Positions 25,270 to 36,056 are shown, counted from the stretch's first letter. The stretch: 64,000 nt of DNA from Catelliglobosispora koreensis DSM 44566 (GCF_000379685.1 NZ_KB903291.1:62001-126000); one strand, 5' to 3'. Program-made: numbers and translations. Notes: a model not told the origin generated them from the sequence alone.

Positions 25270-26646
25270 TCAGCTCAAAACAGCCAAGGGCAGCGTGATC
25301 CGGAATGTCGCACCCCCGCCTTCGGTTGGGACACACACCACGGAACCGCCATGGGCCGCAACAAGACCGGACACAATGGATAGGCCCAGGCCAGAGCCGG
25401 TCGCCGGGGACCTTTCGTGATCCCGGGCGCGTGCCGGATCGACGCGATAGAACCGCTCGAACACCCGCTGAGCGTGTTCCGGCGCGATGCCGGGTCCTCG
25501 ATCTGCCACTTCCAGAAGCGCCTTGCCCTTGTCCACCCCAACCCGGACGGTCACGGGCGTTCCGGGCGGCGTGTGCGAGAGCGCGTTGGTGACCAGGTTG
25601 GTGACGATCTGCCGCAGCCGGTCCTCATCGCCGATCACGACAGGAGGGTCATCGCCAACGAGTTCCAAATCGACCGGGTGCCCTTCAATCGCATCAGCAG
25701 CAATGGGTACCAAGTCAACCTGATCCTGGCGCAACGGCCGCTCTTCGTCGAGGCGGGCGAGCAGCAAGAGGTCTTCGACGAGCACGCCCATGCGGGTCGC
25801 CTCGGACTCGATGCGGGCGATGAGCGCCGACACTTCAGCCGGGTCGGTGACCGCTCCCTGGCGGTAAAGCTCCGCTAGCCCGCGGATGCCGGCCACGGGC
25901 GTGCGCAGTTCGTGTGAGGCGTCGGAAACGAACCGCCTTAGCCGCGCGACGTTTCCTTCGATCTCGTCGAGCATGCTGTTCAACGTGCCCGACAAGCGGC
26001 CCATCTCCGTCGCGGGCGCGGCGAGCGCTGGTACCCGCCGGGAAAGGTCTTTGCCCGCGACGATTTCCTCGGCCGTTTGCTCCACTTCGGTCAGTGGGCG
26101 CAAACCAACGCGCACGACGGCGACGCCGAGCAGGGCTGAAAGGCCAAGCACCGTCAGCATGACGACCAATTCGATCCCCACGAAGCGGGCCATCGTCCGT
26201 GCGGTTCCGGACATGTCGTAGGCGATAACCAAGATCCCGCTGCCGTTGTCGAGATCCGTAATGATCACGCGATATCCGGGGTGGTGCCGCTCACCGTCCA
26301 CATAGAACGGTTTATCCCGCTGGGTGGGCAGTTCCGGGAGGATCAGCTTCTGGTCGGGCGCCGCGAACTCCCATTTGATGGTGCCGTCGGCATTTCGCAC
26401 CTGCACGACGTAGGCGTCGAGCAGGTCCCGTTCGCGGTCAGACAACACCGGAGCGTCCACATTGGACGCATCAAATGCCTGCAGTCGCTCCTGTGCGTAG
26501 ATCAGCTGCTCGTCAACGCGCGCGGTGAGGTACTTACCGAGCAGGTGCCCGCTGGCGATTCCGGCGCACGAGAATCCCGCCGCGACCAGGGTCAGCACCC
26601 CGGCGAGCAGCCGTGACCGCAGCGACCAGCGCTTGGGCCGCTTCAC
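25270..26646 (-). CDS. Sensor histidine kinase, MprB/TcrY-like (system 1)
   Basis: The 458-residue kinase has an N-terminal helix (about 12-34), an extracytoplasmic sensor of about 120 residues, a second helix (about 157-180), a HAMP linker, and a HisKA box with phosphorylated H245 in SDASHELRTP. An HATPase domain with NLVTNALSHTPPGTP and GSGLGLSIVSGLV follows. The start GTG overlaps the stop of the response regulator (GTGA at 26643-26646). It is clearly paralogous to the kinase at 33763-35223, including the shared GLAELYRQGAV after the His box. The signal is unknown; the adjacent divergent RND pump is a plausible target. Confidence 0.93.
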   Translation of the reverse strand: MKRPKRWSLRSRLLAGVLTLVAAGFSCAGIASGHLLGKYLTARVDEQLIYAQERLQAFDASNVDAPVLSDRERDLLDAYVVQVRNADGTIKWEFAAPDQKLILPELPTQRDKPFYVDGERHHPGYRVIITDLDNGSGILVIAYDMSGTARTMARFVGIELVVMLTVLGLSALLGVAVVRVGLRPLTEVEQTAEEIVAGKDLSRRVPALAAPATEMGRLSGTLNSMLDEIEGNVARLRRFVSDASHELRTPVAGIRGLAELYRQGAVTDPAEVSALIARIESEATRMGVLVEDLLLLARLDEERPLRQDQVDLVPIAADAIEGHPVDLELVGDDPPVVIGDEDRLRQIVTNLVTNALSHTPPGTPVTVRVGVDKGKALLEVADRGPGIAPEHAQRVFERFYRVDPARARDHERSPATGSGLGLSIVSGLVAAHGGSVVCVPTEGGGATFRITLPLAVLS

Positions 26647-27326
26647 TGCCGTGGCAGCCTTAGCGAGTAGCCGAAGCCGCGCAAGGTGTGGATCAGTTGC
26701 GGCTCAACGATGTCGACCTTGCGGCGAAGCATCGAAATATAGGACTCAACGATGCGAGCGTCGCCACCGAAGTCGTAGCGCCATACGTGATCGAGGATCT
26801 GCGCCTTGCTGACGACCCGTTCTGAGTTCACGAGCAGATAGTGCAGCAGTTTGTACTCGGTGGGCGACAGCTTGATCAGCTTGCCATCCCGGGTCACGTC
26901 GTGCGTTTCCTCGTCCATTTCGAGGTCGGCGAAGCGCAGCACCGGTTTGTCGGCGGGGGCCGCGTAGGTGCGGCGCAGCACGGCCTTGATCCGGGCGACG
27001 ACCTCTTCGAGACTGAACGGCTTGGTGACGTAGTCGTCCCCGCCGACGGTCAGTCCAGTGATCTTGTCTTGCACCCCGTCACGGGCCGTGAGGAAGAGCA
27101 CAGGGATGTGCCTTCCGTCGGCACGCAACCGCCGCACGACTTCGAATCCATCGACGTCAGGCAACATCACGTCAAGCACGAGCAACTCCGGCTTGAAGGC
27201 GGCGGCGACCTTGAGGGCTTCCGCCCCGGACGCGGCCGTCCGCACGTCGAAGCCCACGAAACGCAGGCTGGCTGACAAAAGCGACACGATGGTCGGTTCG
27301 TCGTCTACCACAAGCAGTCGCTGCAC
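26643..27326 (-). CDS. OmpR-family response regulator (system 1)
   Basis: The 227-residue regulator has a receiver domain with phospho-acceptor D52 in LLVLDVMLPD and a C-terminal winged helix (LSPTEYKLLHYLLVNSERVV, then ILDHVWRYDF, ESYISMLRRKVD). It is a paralogue of the regulator at 35220-35909. Upstream, between it and the divergent RND pump, are two CTGAAAG-like elements spaced 11 bp apart, the phase expected for an OmpR-type dimer. It is translationally coupled to its kinase. Confidence 0.94.
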   Translation of the reverse strand: MQRLLVVDDEPTIVSLLSASLRFVGFDVRTAASGAEALKVAAAFKPELLVLDVMLPDVDGFEVVRRLRADGRHIPVLFLTARDGVQDKITGLTVGGDDYVTKPFSLEEVVARIKAVLRRTYAAPADKPVLRFADLEMDEETHDVTRDGKLIKLSPTEYKLLHYLLVNSERVVSKAQILDHVWRYDFGGDARIVESYISMLRRKVDIVEPQLIHTLRGFGYSLRLPRQ

Positions 27327-27377
27327 GTGGCCAAGTGTGCCCTCAGGGTGAGCGCCACTCCAAGATCTTGTGGGTAA

Positions 27378-27395
27378 CTTTCAGCTTTGATTCAG
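27378..27395. promoter_or_regulatory. 11-bp-phased direct repeat, probable operator of system 1
   Basis: CTTTCAG (27378-27384) and GATTCAG (27389-27395) repeat with an 11-bp period; read on the minus strand they are CTGAATC and CTGAAAG. The site lies between the divergent regulator and RND-pump genes. The same heptad occurs upstream of the paralogous regulator at 35.9 kb. Confidence 0.6.
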
Positions 27396-27429
27396 CCAAC
27401 CTTGCTGGTTCATTTGGTTGGGTATCCCG

Positions 27430-30400
27430 GTGTCTTTCCTAGCCAGGCTTAGTCTCGCCAATCGCGGGCTGGTCGCGCTCATCACCATCGCCATTCTCGG
27501 CTTCGGTGTCGCGACCGTTCCGCAGCTCCGCCAGCAAATGCTGCCCGACCTGCAGTTCCCCAGCATTTCCGTGATCGCCTCCTACCCGGGTGCCACGCCT
27601 GAGATCGTCGAACAGCAGGTGTCCATCCCGATCGAGCAAGCGGTCTCCGGGATCGACGGCGTCACGATGATCACGAGTGCGTCCCGCAACGGGTCCTCCA
27701 CCGTGTGGGTGAACTTCGACTACGGCGTTGATGTCAAGGACATCTCCGCCGACATCGAGCAGGCCCTGTCCCGCATCGACAGTCGTCTGCCCGCCAACGT
27801 CGACCCGACGGTGTTCGCGGGAACGTCCGACGACCTTCCGGTCATCGTGCTGGCAGCCAGCGGGGGCGACGACGAAGCTCTGGCGAAACGCTTGCGGGAC
27901 AAGGTCGTCCCGGAGCTCAACAAGATCGATGGCGTACGCGAGGCGACCGTCAACGGAGCCCGCACCCGCCAGGTGACGATCAGCCTCGACCCGGTCGCAC
28001 TGGCCGCTAAGGGACTCACGATCCAGTCGGTGACGACGGCCCTGACGGCAAACGGCGTCGCGAGTGCCGGTGGCGTGATCAACGAGAACGGCCTGTCCTA
28101 CTCGGTCGCGATTGGCGGGCGGTTCACCTCGCTCGACCAGATCCGTGAGCTCTATCTAGCACCGCCCGCGGCGCCTGCCGCAGCAGGGCAAGCTCCAAAA
28201 GCGACAGTCGCCGTGAGCACCGTTCAGCTCAAGGAAATCGCCAAGGTCGAGTCTGTCGCCACGGATGCCACGACGCTAACCCGCACCAACGGCCAGCCAA
28301 GCGTCGGTGTCTCAGTGACGGCGATCCCCGGGTCCAACGTCGTGGCCATTTCACAGGCCATCAACGAAAAGCTCCCCGAGCTCAAGGGCGACGGTGAACT
28401 GACCGTCATCTTCGACCAGGCTCCCGAGGTCGAGCGCTCGATCGAAAGCCTTACCACGGAAGGGCTTTTGGGCCTGCTGTTCGCGGTTCTGGTGATCCTG
28501 TTCTTCCTGCTGTCCGTCCGGTCAACCCTGGTAACAGCAGTTTCGATCCCGGTCAGTGTGGTCATCGCCCTGATCGCGTTGTGGATGGCTGACTATTCGC
28601 TCAACATCCTGACCCTGGGCGGTCTGACCATCGCGATTGGACGTGTGGTAGACGACTCGATCGTGGTGCTGGAGAACATCAAACGGCACCTGGCCGGTGG
28701 CGAGGAGAAGAAGCACGCCATCCTCACCGCGGTCAAGGAGGTCGCGGGTGCGGTCACGGCTAGCACGCTGACCACGGTCGCGGTGTTCCTGCCGATCGCT
28801 TTGGTCGGCGGATTCGTGGGCCAGATCTTCGGCCCCTTCGGCCTGACCGTCACGGCTGCCCTTCTCGCCTCGCTCATCGTCTCGCTGACGATCGTCCCGG
28901 TGATGGCTTACTGGTTCGTCAAGCCGCCAAAAACGGCCAAGATGGATGAGGCTGAAGCCAACGGGCGCTTGCAGCGGGCGTACACGCCCGTGCTGCGCTG
29001 GTCGCTCAAGCACCGGGCCGTGACGTTGCTCCTGGCTCTCCTGATCGCTGGTGGCACAGGCTTCCTCGCGACGCAGATCGACACGAGCTTCATCGGCGGC
29101 TCCGGCACGACGCTGAACATGTCCCTGCAAATGCCAAGCGGCACAAGCCTTGCCACGACTGACGCGGCGGCCAAGAAGATCGAGCAGATCCTTGCCGACT
29201 CCGACGACGTGACCTCATACCAGGCGACCGTTGGCGGGGGCGGCAACCCGTTCGGTGGCGGGGGCGGCAACACGGCCCGCGCGAGCTTCAACATCACCAT
29301 CAAGGAAACCGCCGACAGGCAGGCCGTCATCGACGACCTCCGCACGAAGGCCGAGGCCCTCGGCAAGGACGTCGGTGAAGTGACCGTTGGCGGTGCTGGT
29401 GGAGGAGGAGGCGGCTTCGGATCGTCTAATCTGGAGGTTGAGATTCAGGCTGGCGATGAAGCCACGTTGCGTGCCGCGACCAAGCAGGTGCGCGACGCCG
29501 TCGCCGGGCTAGCCGATGTCACTGATGTCAAGGACGACCTCGCCGCCAACACCGAACAGGTCCAGATCACGCTCAACCGGGCCGCCGCGGCCAACATCGG
29601 CCTGACCGACGCCTCGGTGGGACAGTTTGTCGGACAAGCCTTTAGGGGTACTCAGATAAGCCGTCTCGTTGTCGACGGGGTCGAACAGCCGGTCGTCTTG
29701 CGGACCGGTGCCGCACCGGCCGACCTCAACGCGCTCAAGGCATTGCCGATCGGGCCGGGGCTCAAGCTCGGTGACGTGGCGAAGGTCGAAATCGTGGGTG
29801 CCCCGGGCATCATCAATCGCGTTGACGAGGTGCGCACGGCTAGCGTCACCGCGACCCCGACCACGGAAGCGCTCAACGTCGTCAACCAGGCTTTGTCGGA
29901 CAAGCTGAAGTCGCTGGCTTTGCCGGCGGGTGCTACGTACACCATTGGTGGGGTCACCCAAAGTCAGGCGGAAGCGTTCGGCGACCTCGGCCTCGCGATG
30001 GTCGTGGCGATCGGGCTCGTCTTCCTCGTCATGATCGCGACGTTCCGTGGAATCGTGCAGCCGCTGATCCTGATGGTCTCGATTCCGTTCGCGGCCACCG
30101 GTTCGCTGGGGATGCTCTTCATTACCGGGCAGCCGCTGGACCTTCCAGCCATGATCGGTCTGCTGATGCTCATCGGCATCGTGGTCACCAACGCCATCGT
30201 GTTGCTGGACCTGATCAACCAGTACCGCAAGTCTGGAGTGGACACCTACGAATCGATCATCGAAGGTGGCAAGCGCCGCCTGCGCCCGATCCTCATGACC
30301 GCCGTGGCGACGATTTTCGCGTTGCTGCCCATGGCTTTCGGGCTCACCGATTCCAGCGCGTTTATTTCCCAGCCGCTCGCGGTAGTAGTGATCGGCGGGC

Positions 30401-30528
30401 TCGTCACCTCGACGCTCCTGACGCTCGTGCTCGTGCCGGTGCTGTATTCACTGGCCGAGGGCTTCAAGGGCCGGGTGCGCCGCAAGCCCGCCGCCACGCC
30501 TGAAGTGCGCGAGCCGGCCACGGTATAG
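27430..30528 (+). CDS. RND-family efflux permease (HAE1/SwrC type)
   Basis: The protein of 1032 residues is an RND transporter with the usual two halves of six helices separated by large porter loops. Recognisable parts are the start LARLSLANRGLVALITIAI, GRVVDDSIVVLENI in the proton-relay helix 4 and the second-half equivalent GIVVTNAIVLLDLINQ. The first porter loop of the second half contains two glycine runs, GGGGNPFGGGGGN and GGAGGGGGGFGSSN, which is unusual. No membrane-fusion or outer-membrane partner is present, as expected for a Gram-positive cell. I prefer GTG at 27430 over TTG at 27418, because related proteins begin at this point. It is divergent from two-component system 1. Confidence 0.92.
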   Translation: MSFLARLSLANRGLVALITIAILGFGVATVPQLRQQMLPDLQFPSISVIASYPGATPEIVEQQVSIPIEQAVSGIDGVTMITSASRNGSSTVWVNFDYGVDVKDISADIEQALSRIDSRLPANVDPTVFAGTSDDLPVIVLAASGGDDEALAKRLRDKVVPELNKIDGVREATVNGARTRQVTISLDPVALAAKGLTIQSVTTALTANGVASAGGVINENGLSYSVAIGGRFTSLDQIRELYLAPPAAPAAAGQAPKATVAVSTVQLKEIAKVESVATDATTLTRTNGQPSVGVSVTAIPGSNVVAISQAINEKLPELKGDGELTVIFDQAPEVERSIESLTTEGLLGLLFAVLVILFFLLSVRSTLVTAVSIPVSVVIALIALWMADYSLNILTLGGLTIAIGRVVDDSIVVLENIKRHLAGGEEKKHAILTAVKEVAGAVTASTLTTVAVFLPIALVGGFVGQIFGPFGLTVTAALLASLIVSLTIVPVMAYWFVKPPKTAKMDEAEANGRLQRAYTPVLRWSLKHRAVTLLLALLIAGGTGFLATQIDTSFIGGSGTTLNMSLQMPSGTSLATTDAAAKKIEQILADSDDVTSYQATVGGGGNPFGGGGGNTARASFNITIKETADRQAVIDDLRTKAEALGKDVGEVTVGGAGGGGGGFGSSNLEVEIQAGDEATLRAATKQVRDAVAGLADVTDVKDDLAANTEQVQITLNRAAAANIGLTDASVGQFVGQAFRGTQISRLVVDGVEQPVVLRTGAAPADLNALKALPIGPGLKLGDVAKVEIVGAPGIINRVDEVRTASVTATPTTEALNVVNQALSDKLKSLALPAGATYTIGGVTQSQAEAFGDLGLAMVVAIGLVFLVMIATFRGIVQPLILMVSIPFAATGSLGMLFITGQPLDLPAMIGLLMLIGIVVTNAIVLLDLINQYRKSGVDTYESIIEGGKRRLRPILMTAVATIFALLPMAFGLTDSSAFISQPLAVVVIGGLVTSTLLTLVLVPVLYSLAEGFKGRVRRKPAATPEVREPATV

Positions 30529-30547
30529 CCCTAGCCAAACCGACTAC

Positions 30548-30597
30548 GCGGGCCAGCACCCGCGAGGGGCCGCCTCCCCTCGCCCGTGCTGGCCCGC
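30548..30597 (+). terminator. Long GC-rich hairpin between RND pump and glpK
   Basis: GCGGGCCAGCAC (30548-30559) pairs with GTGCTGGCCCGC (30586-30597), and after a short internal mismatch GAGGGG pairs with CCCCTC. The stem of about 20 bp starts 20 bp after the pump stop codon. Confidence 0.7.
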
Positions 30598-30658
30598 GGC
30601 TTCGCGTGCCGGGCCGTGAAACGTGCGGTCGCGTGGGTCCTTTGAAAGACTGTCGCGC

Positions 30659-32101
<1,443 letters not shown>

Positions 32102-32110
32102 CGAAAGTTA

Positions 32111-32161
32111 GGGCGGTAGGTGAGATGACCAACCCCCGGAGGCCACCTCTACCCACCGCCC
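32111..32161. terminator. Imperfect hairpin between glpK and htrA
   Basis: GGGCGGTAGGT (32111-32121) pairs with ACCCACCGCCC (32151-32161) in ten of eleven positions. It lies in the 95-bp gap between two convergent genes and could end both transcripts. Confidence 0.45.
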
Positions 32162-32196
32162 CTTGGGGAGGAGGCACAGGTCGTGTGCGCTTACCG

Positions 32197-33699
32197 CTAA
32201 GACGCTTCCCGGAGCGTCACGGTTGCGGTCTTCTGCTCACCATTCCGGGTATATTCCACCGTCACCTTCTGGCCGACGGTGCCCGATTGGACGGCTGAGA
32301 CCAGGTCATCGGAGTCATTGACGACCTTGTCCCCGAATTTCGTGATGACATCGCCCTGCTGGAGCCCTGCCTCAGCGGCCGGGCTGTTAGGCGAGATCGC
32401 GCTGATCTTCGCGCCGCCCGTTTCCTCGGCCGTCACGGAGACGCCCAGGAATGGGTGACTAACCTTCTGCCCCTTCATGAGCTGCTCGGCCACGGTCTTG
32501 GCCTTGCTGCTCGGGATGGCGAATCCGACACCGATGTTGCCTTCGCCCTGTCCGCTCGTGGCGATGGCGGTATTGATGCCGATGACATTGCCGTTCATGT
32601 CGACCAGCGCGCCACCGGAGTTACCCGGGTTGATCGGCGCGTCGGTTTGCAGCAGTCCGGACAGTGAGGTGCCGCTCTCCCCGGCCCTGATCGTCCGTTC
32701 CTTGGCGCTGATGATGCCCTTCGTCACGGAACCCTGCAGGCCCAGTGGGCTTCCGACGGCAAGCACCGTGTCGCCAACGTTGACCTTGCCGCTGTCGGCC
32801 AGTGTCGCTGGGGTCAGGCCCGTCGCTTCGGCCTTGACCACGGCGAGATCGGTTCTCGGGTCAGTGCCGACGACTTTGCCCTGAATCTTCTTTCCATTCG
32901 AGAGAGTCACCGAAACGGACCCTCCCCGTGCCGACTCGACCACGTGGTTGTTGGTGAGGATGTAACCGTCCTCGGTCAGGATGACCCCCGATCCCTCACC
33001 CGACCCGGTCGCGATCGAGACCACGCTCGGCTGGATCTTGGCGGCTACACCTGCGACCGAGTTCTCATTGACCACCGGAGCCGTGTCCGTGCTCATCGGA
33101 AGGTTGATGCCGTCACCGTTGTTGATCGCGGTCGCGATCACGGCGCCGGTGATGCCAGAGCACAGCGCCAGCACACCGGCCGCGGTCACCCCGGCGATCG
33201 CCTTCACCGCCGTGGGCACCCGCTTCTTCGGCGCCGCGTTAGGCGGTGTCCACGTTGGACTGTGCGGCCCGGATACCGGCGTCTGCCCCACCACGTATCC
33301 ACTTGGGCCATATCCCGCACCAGTCGTCGGGGCGGCCTGCCCAGCCGCATATCCCGCACCCACACCGGCAGCCGCATAAGCGGGCCCCGAAACCGGCTGC
33401 GATGCCGTTCCGCCGCCCGCGCCGCTCGTCGGCGTTTGCCCCGCCGGGAGGCTTTCGCCGGCGCCGTAAGCCGCGCTGCCGAAGGCCGGCTGCGATGCCG
33501 GGTGTGTGGGCGGTGTGGATTCACCGGAGGCCGAAACCGCATATGCCGCACCGGCTGCGGGGGTAACGGCCGTGTCGTCCGTGCCTGCTCCCGGCGTCGT
33601 GGACGAACTCGGCTGCCCCACCGCGGCGGCCGGTTCACCCGCCGGGGAGGTCCAGCCCTCGGCTGGCGGCTGGTTGCCTGGCTTATCGATCTCGCTCAT
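32197..33699 (-). CDS. Membrane-anchored HtrA-like serine protease (PepD type)
   Basis: The 500-residue protein has a cytoplasmic N-terminal region of about 155 residues rich in Pro, Ala, Gly and Thr, then one transmembrane helix (about 165-190). An S1C trypsin-like protease domain follows with the triad in ILTNNHVV (His), RTDLAVVKA (Asp) and PGNSGGALV (Ser). A C-terminal PDZ domain (HPFLGVSVTAEE, SPAAEAGLQQGDVI) closes the protein. It degrades or refolds damaged envelope proteins. The gene lies 63 bp downstream of the system-2 regulator and kinase on the same strand, the same order as mprA-mprB-pepD in mycobacteria, so envelope-stress control is likely. Confidence 0.94.
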   Translation of the reverse strand: MSEIDKPGNQPPAEGWTSPAGEPAAAVGQPSSSTTPGAGTDDTAVTPAAGAAYAVSASGESTPPTHPASQPAFGSAAYGAGESLPAGQTPTSGAGGGTASQPVSGPAYAAAGVGAGYAAGQAAPTTGAGYGPSGYVVGQTPVSGPHSPTWTPPNAAPKKRVPTAVKAIAGVTAAGVLALCSGITGAVIATAINNGDGINLPMSTDTAPVVNENSVAGVAAKIQPSVVSIATGSGEGSGVILTEDGYILTNNHVVESARGGSVSVTLSNGKKIQGKVVGTDPRTDLAVVKAEATGLTPATLADSGKVNVGDTVLAVGSPLGLQGSVTKGIISAKERTIRAGESGTSLSGLLQTDAPINPGNSGGALVDMNGNVIGINTAIATSGQGEGNIGVGFAIPSSKAKTVAEQLMKGQKVSHPFLGVSVTAEETGGAKISAISPNSPAAEAGLQQGDVITKFGDKVVNDSDDLVSAVQSGTVGQKVTVEYTRNGEQKTATVTLREAS

Positions 33700-33762
33700 G
33701 GTGTCTAGTCTTCCCTCGGGTACTGATGTATCTCTGGTTTTGCCCTGTATCTCAGCTGTGAA

Positions 33763-35223
33763 TCACAACGATTCATCGACCGCCGCGTCTATTGGCAGTC
33801 TCACGATGAACGTCGCGCCCTGCTCAGGTGTGCTCTGCACCTCAACCTTGCCGTTATGAGCCGCGACGAGTGCCGCCACGATCGCCAGGCCTAGGCCCGT
33901 GCTCACGTGACCGTCGGCACGTCTTGTCCGGGCGGCGTCGGCGCGATAGAACCGCTCGAACACCCGGTCGGTCTGTTCTGGGCTGAGCCCCGGCCCGTGA
34001 TCGGCCACTTCCAGCACAGCCTCGTCAGCGTCTCGGTAAAGCCGGACCTCCACGGGAGTGCCCTGTGGCGTGTGCGCCAAGGCGTTGCCCATGAGGTTGT
34101 TGATGACTTGGCGCAGCCGCGCGTCGTCACCGAGCACGATCAGTTCGCCGGAGTCCGGAGCGACCGACAGCGTGATCTCGCGATCAGGTGCTAGAACCTG
34201 TGCCGCCTGAACGGCTTCGATGGCGAGGACGCGGAGTTCGACCGGCAGCGCGCGCACAGGACGCTCTTGTTCCATGCGGGCCAGCAGCAGCAGGTCTTCG
34301 ACGAGCAGTCCCATGCGCCGGGCTTCGTCTTCGATGCGCTTCACCAAGGCTGCCGTGTCTTCGGGACTGCCGACCGCGCCTTGACGGTAAAGCTCGGCGA
34401 AGCCACGGATCGTCGTGAGTGGAGTGCGCAACTCGTGCGAGGCGTCCGCGACGAACTGCCGCATCTTCTCCTCTGAACGCAGCGCCCGGTTCTCCGACTC
34501 GTGTGAAGAGGTGAATGCTTGCTCGATTTGCGTCAGCATGGCGTTGAGCGAGCGGGCGAGCGAGCCAACTTCGGTCTTGGGTTCTTCGGCTCCCTCTTCA
34601 GGGTCGGGCACCCGTCGCGTGAGATCGCCCCCGGCGATCGCCCCGGCGGTCCGCTCGATCGTCGCTAGGGGACGCAGGCTGCGCCGCACGAGATCCGTGC
34701 CCAGGGAGGCCGCCATGATGAGCGCTGCCGCGCCACCGTAGATAGTCGTTTGCAGCACTCGCTTCTTCAGGCCGTCGACTTCGTTGGTGCTCTTGGCGAC
34801 CAGGAAAAGCCGGCCGTCGGAGAACGCCGAAATCATCATGCGCCACTTGTGTTTGCGGTCCTGCGAGTAGACGATCCGGTATTCCCCAAGCGATTTGCCC
34901 AGAGCTTCAGCGTTTTCGGTGAAGACCGGGCGCTCGTTTTCCGGCAAGCCGCTGTAAGCGCTGAAGTGCCACTCCGACCCCGGGTTGGGGTAGATGATGA
35001 TGTAGTCACTCGGCAGAGGCAGTTTTTGTGTGCTGGAAATGACCGCCGGGGGTGCCTGCTGCAATTGTCCCGCAGCGGCAAGGAGGTCCGAGTCCACTTT
35101 GTCGGTGAGGTAGCGGCCGATAGCCAAATTGCTCGCGACTCCAATGAGGACGATCGCGAACGTCAGCAACAGCATCACCAAGGCGACGAGCTTGATGCGC
35201 AGCGGGACCCGGTTCAGCTTCAT
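33763..35223 (-). CDS. Sensor histidine kinase, MprB-like (system 2)
   Basis: The 486-residue kinase has a helix at about 10-32, an extracytoplasmic domain of about 130 residues, a second helix (about 160-178), HAMP, and HisKA with H263 in FVADASHELRTP. The ATPase domain has NLMGNALAHTPQGTP and GLGLAIVAALV. It overlaps its regulator gene by ATGA. Together with the downstream HtrA it matches the mycobacterial MprAB-PepD envelope-stress module in order and type; the name is inferred from synteny, not proven. Confidence 0.93.
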   Translation of the reverse strand: MKLNRVPLRIKLVALVMLLLTFAIVLIGVASNLAIGRYLTDKVDSDLLAAAGQLQQAPPAVISSTQKLPLPSDYIIIYPNPGSEWHFSAYSGLPENERPVFTENAEALGKSLGEYRIVYSQDRKHKWRMMISAFSDGRLFLVAKSTNEVDGLKKRVLQTTIYGGAAALIMAASLGTDLVRRSLRPLATIERTAGAIAGGDLTRRVPDPEEGAEEPKTEVGSLARSLNAMLTQIEQAFTSSHESENRALRSEEKMRQFVADASHELRTPLTTIRGFAELYRQGAVGSPEDTAALVKRIEDEARRMGLLVEDLLLLARMEQERPVRALPVELRVLAIEAVQAAQVLAPDREITLSVAPDSGELIVLGDDARLRQVINNLMGNALAHTPQGTPVEVRLYRDADEAVLEVADHGPGLSPEQTDRVFERFYRADAARTRRADGHVSTGLGLAIVAALVAAHNGKVEVQSTPEQGATFIVRLPIDAAVDESL

Positions 35224-35909
35224 GCGGTTGGTTTACGCAACACGTAGCCCACGCCGCGCAGGGTCTGGATCAGGCGGGGCTGCACGTTGTCGACCTTGCG
35301 GCGCAGGTAGGAGATGTAGGACTCGACGATGTTGTCGTCACCCCGGAAGTCGTAATTCCAGACGTGATCGAGGATCTGAGCTTTACTGAGCACGCGGTTG
35401 GGGTTGTGCATGAGGTAGCGCAACAGTTTGAACTCTGTCGGCGACAGCTGCACCAGGTTGCCCCCGCGGTGGACCTCGTGGGTCTCCTCGTCCAGCTCAA
35501 GGTCAGCGAACGACAGCTTCGGCGTCGCGGCCGACTCGCCGGTCGTGCGGCGCAGGACCGCCCGGATGCGGGCGGTCAGCTCTTCGAGACTGAACGGCTT
35601 CGTCACGTAGTCGTCCCCGCCGAGGGTCAGTCCACGGATCTTGTCATCCGTCCCGTCACGGGCCGTCAAGAACACCACGGGCACCCGGTCGCCATCGGCG
35701 CGCAGTTTCTTGATCACGTCGAAGCCGTCGAAGTCTGGGAGCATCACATCGAGCACGACAAGATCAGGGCGCTGCTGGGACGACGCCGCGAGCGCGGCGC
35801 TTCCGCTGGTCACCGCCCTGACTTCGAATCCGGCGAAGCGCAGGCTTGCGGATAGCAGCTCGAGAATATTCGGGTCGTCCTCGACCACCAGCAGGCTCGC
35901 CTCAGGCAT
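35220..35909 (-). CDS. OmpR-family response regulator, MprA-like (system 2)
   Basis: The 229-residue regulator has phospho-acceptor D54 in LVVLDVMLPDFDG and a winged-helix output domain (LSPTEFKLLRYLMHNPNRVL, VESYISYLRRKVDNV). It is closely related to the regulator at 26643-27326. Three CTG-heptads in exact 11-bp phase lie 34-66 bp upstream of its start, a likely autoregulatory site. The gene starts the three-gene set regulator, kinase, HtrA. Confidence 0.94.
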   Translation of the reverse strand: MPEASLLVVEDDPNILELLSASLRFAGFEVRAVTSGSAALAASSQQRPDLVVLDVMLPDFDGFDVIKKLRADGDRVPVVFLTARDGTDDKIRGLTLGGDDYVTKPFSLEELTARIRAVLRRTTGESAATPKLSFADLELDEETHEVHRGGNLVQLSPTEFKLLRYLMHNPNRVLSKAQILDHVWNYDFRGDDNIVESYISYLRRKVDNVQPRLIQTLRGVGYVLRKPTA

Positions 35910-35942
35910 GAACCCATCTAACCCCGGTTCTCTACGCCCTCG

Positions 35943-35975
35943 CTGAGGCTTTCCTGAAAGCTCTCTGTGAGATCG
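35943..35975. promoter_or_regulatory. Triple 11-bp-phased repeat, probable operator of system 2
   Basis: CTGAGGC (35943), CTGAAAG (35954) and CTGTGAG (35965) are spaced exactly 11 bp apart, one helical turn. GCTTTC-CT-GAAAGC (35948-35961) is in addition a perfect palindrome. The site lies upstream of the system-2 regulator and shares the CTGAAAG heptad with the system-1 site. Confidence 0.65.
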
Positions 35976-36015
35976 ACGCAGCCGCTTATACCTCTATTTC
36001 CGGACATCACCCATT

Positions 36016-36056
36016 CGTGCATGCACGGAAGTAGTACAGGTCACACAAATTGTGTG
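36016..36056. promoter_or_regulatory. Two palindromes upstream of cell-wall hydrolase-like gene
   Basis: CGTGCATGCACG (36016-36027) is a perfect 12-bp palindrome and CACACAA-A-TTGTGTG (36042-36056) is a perfect 7-bp inverted repeat. Both lie within 76 bp of the start of the secreted lysozyme-like gene and could bind a dimeric regulator. Confidence 0.5.
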
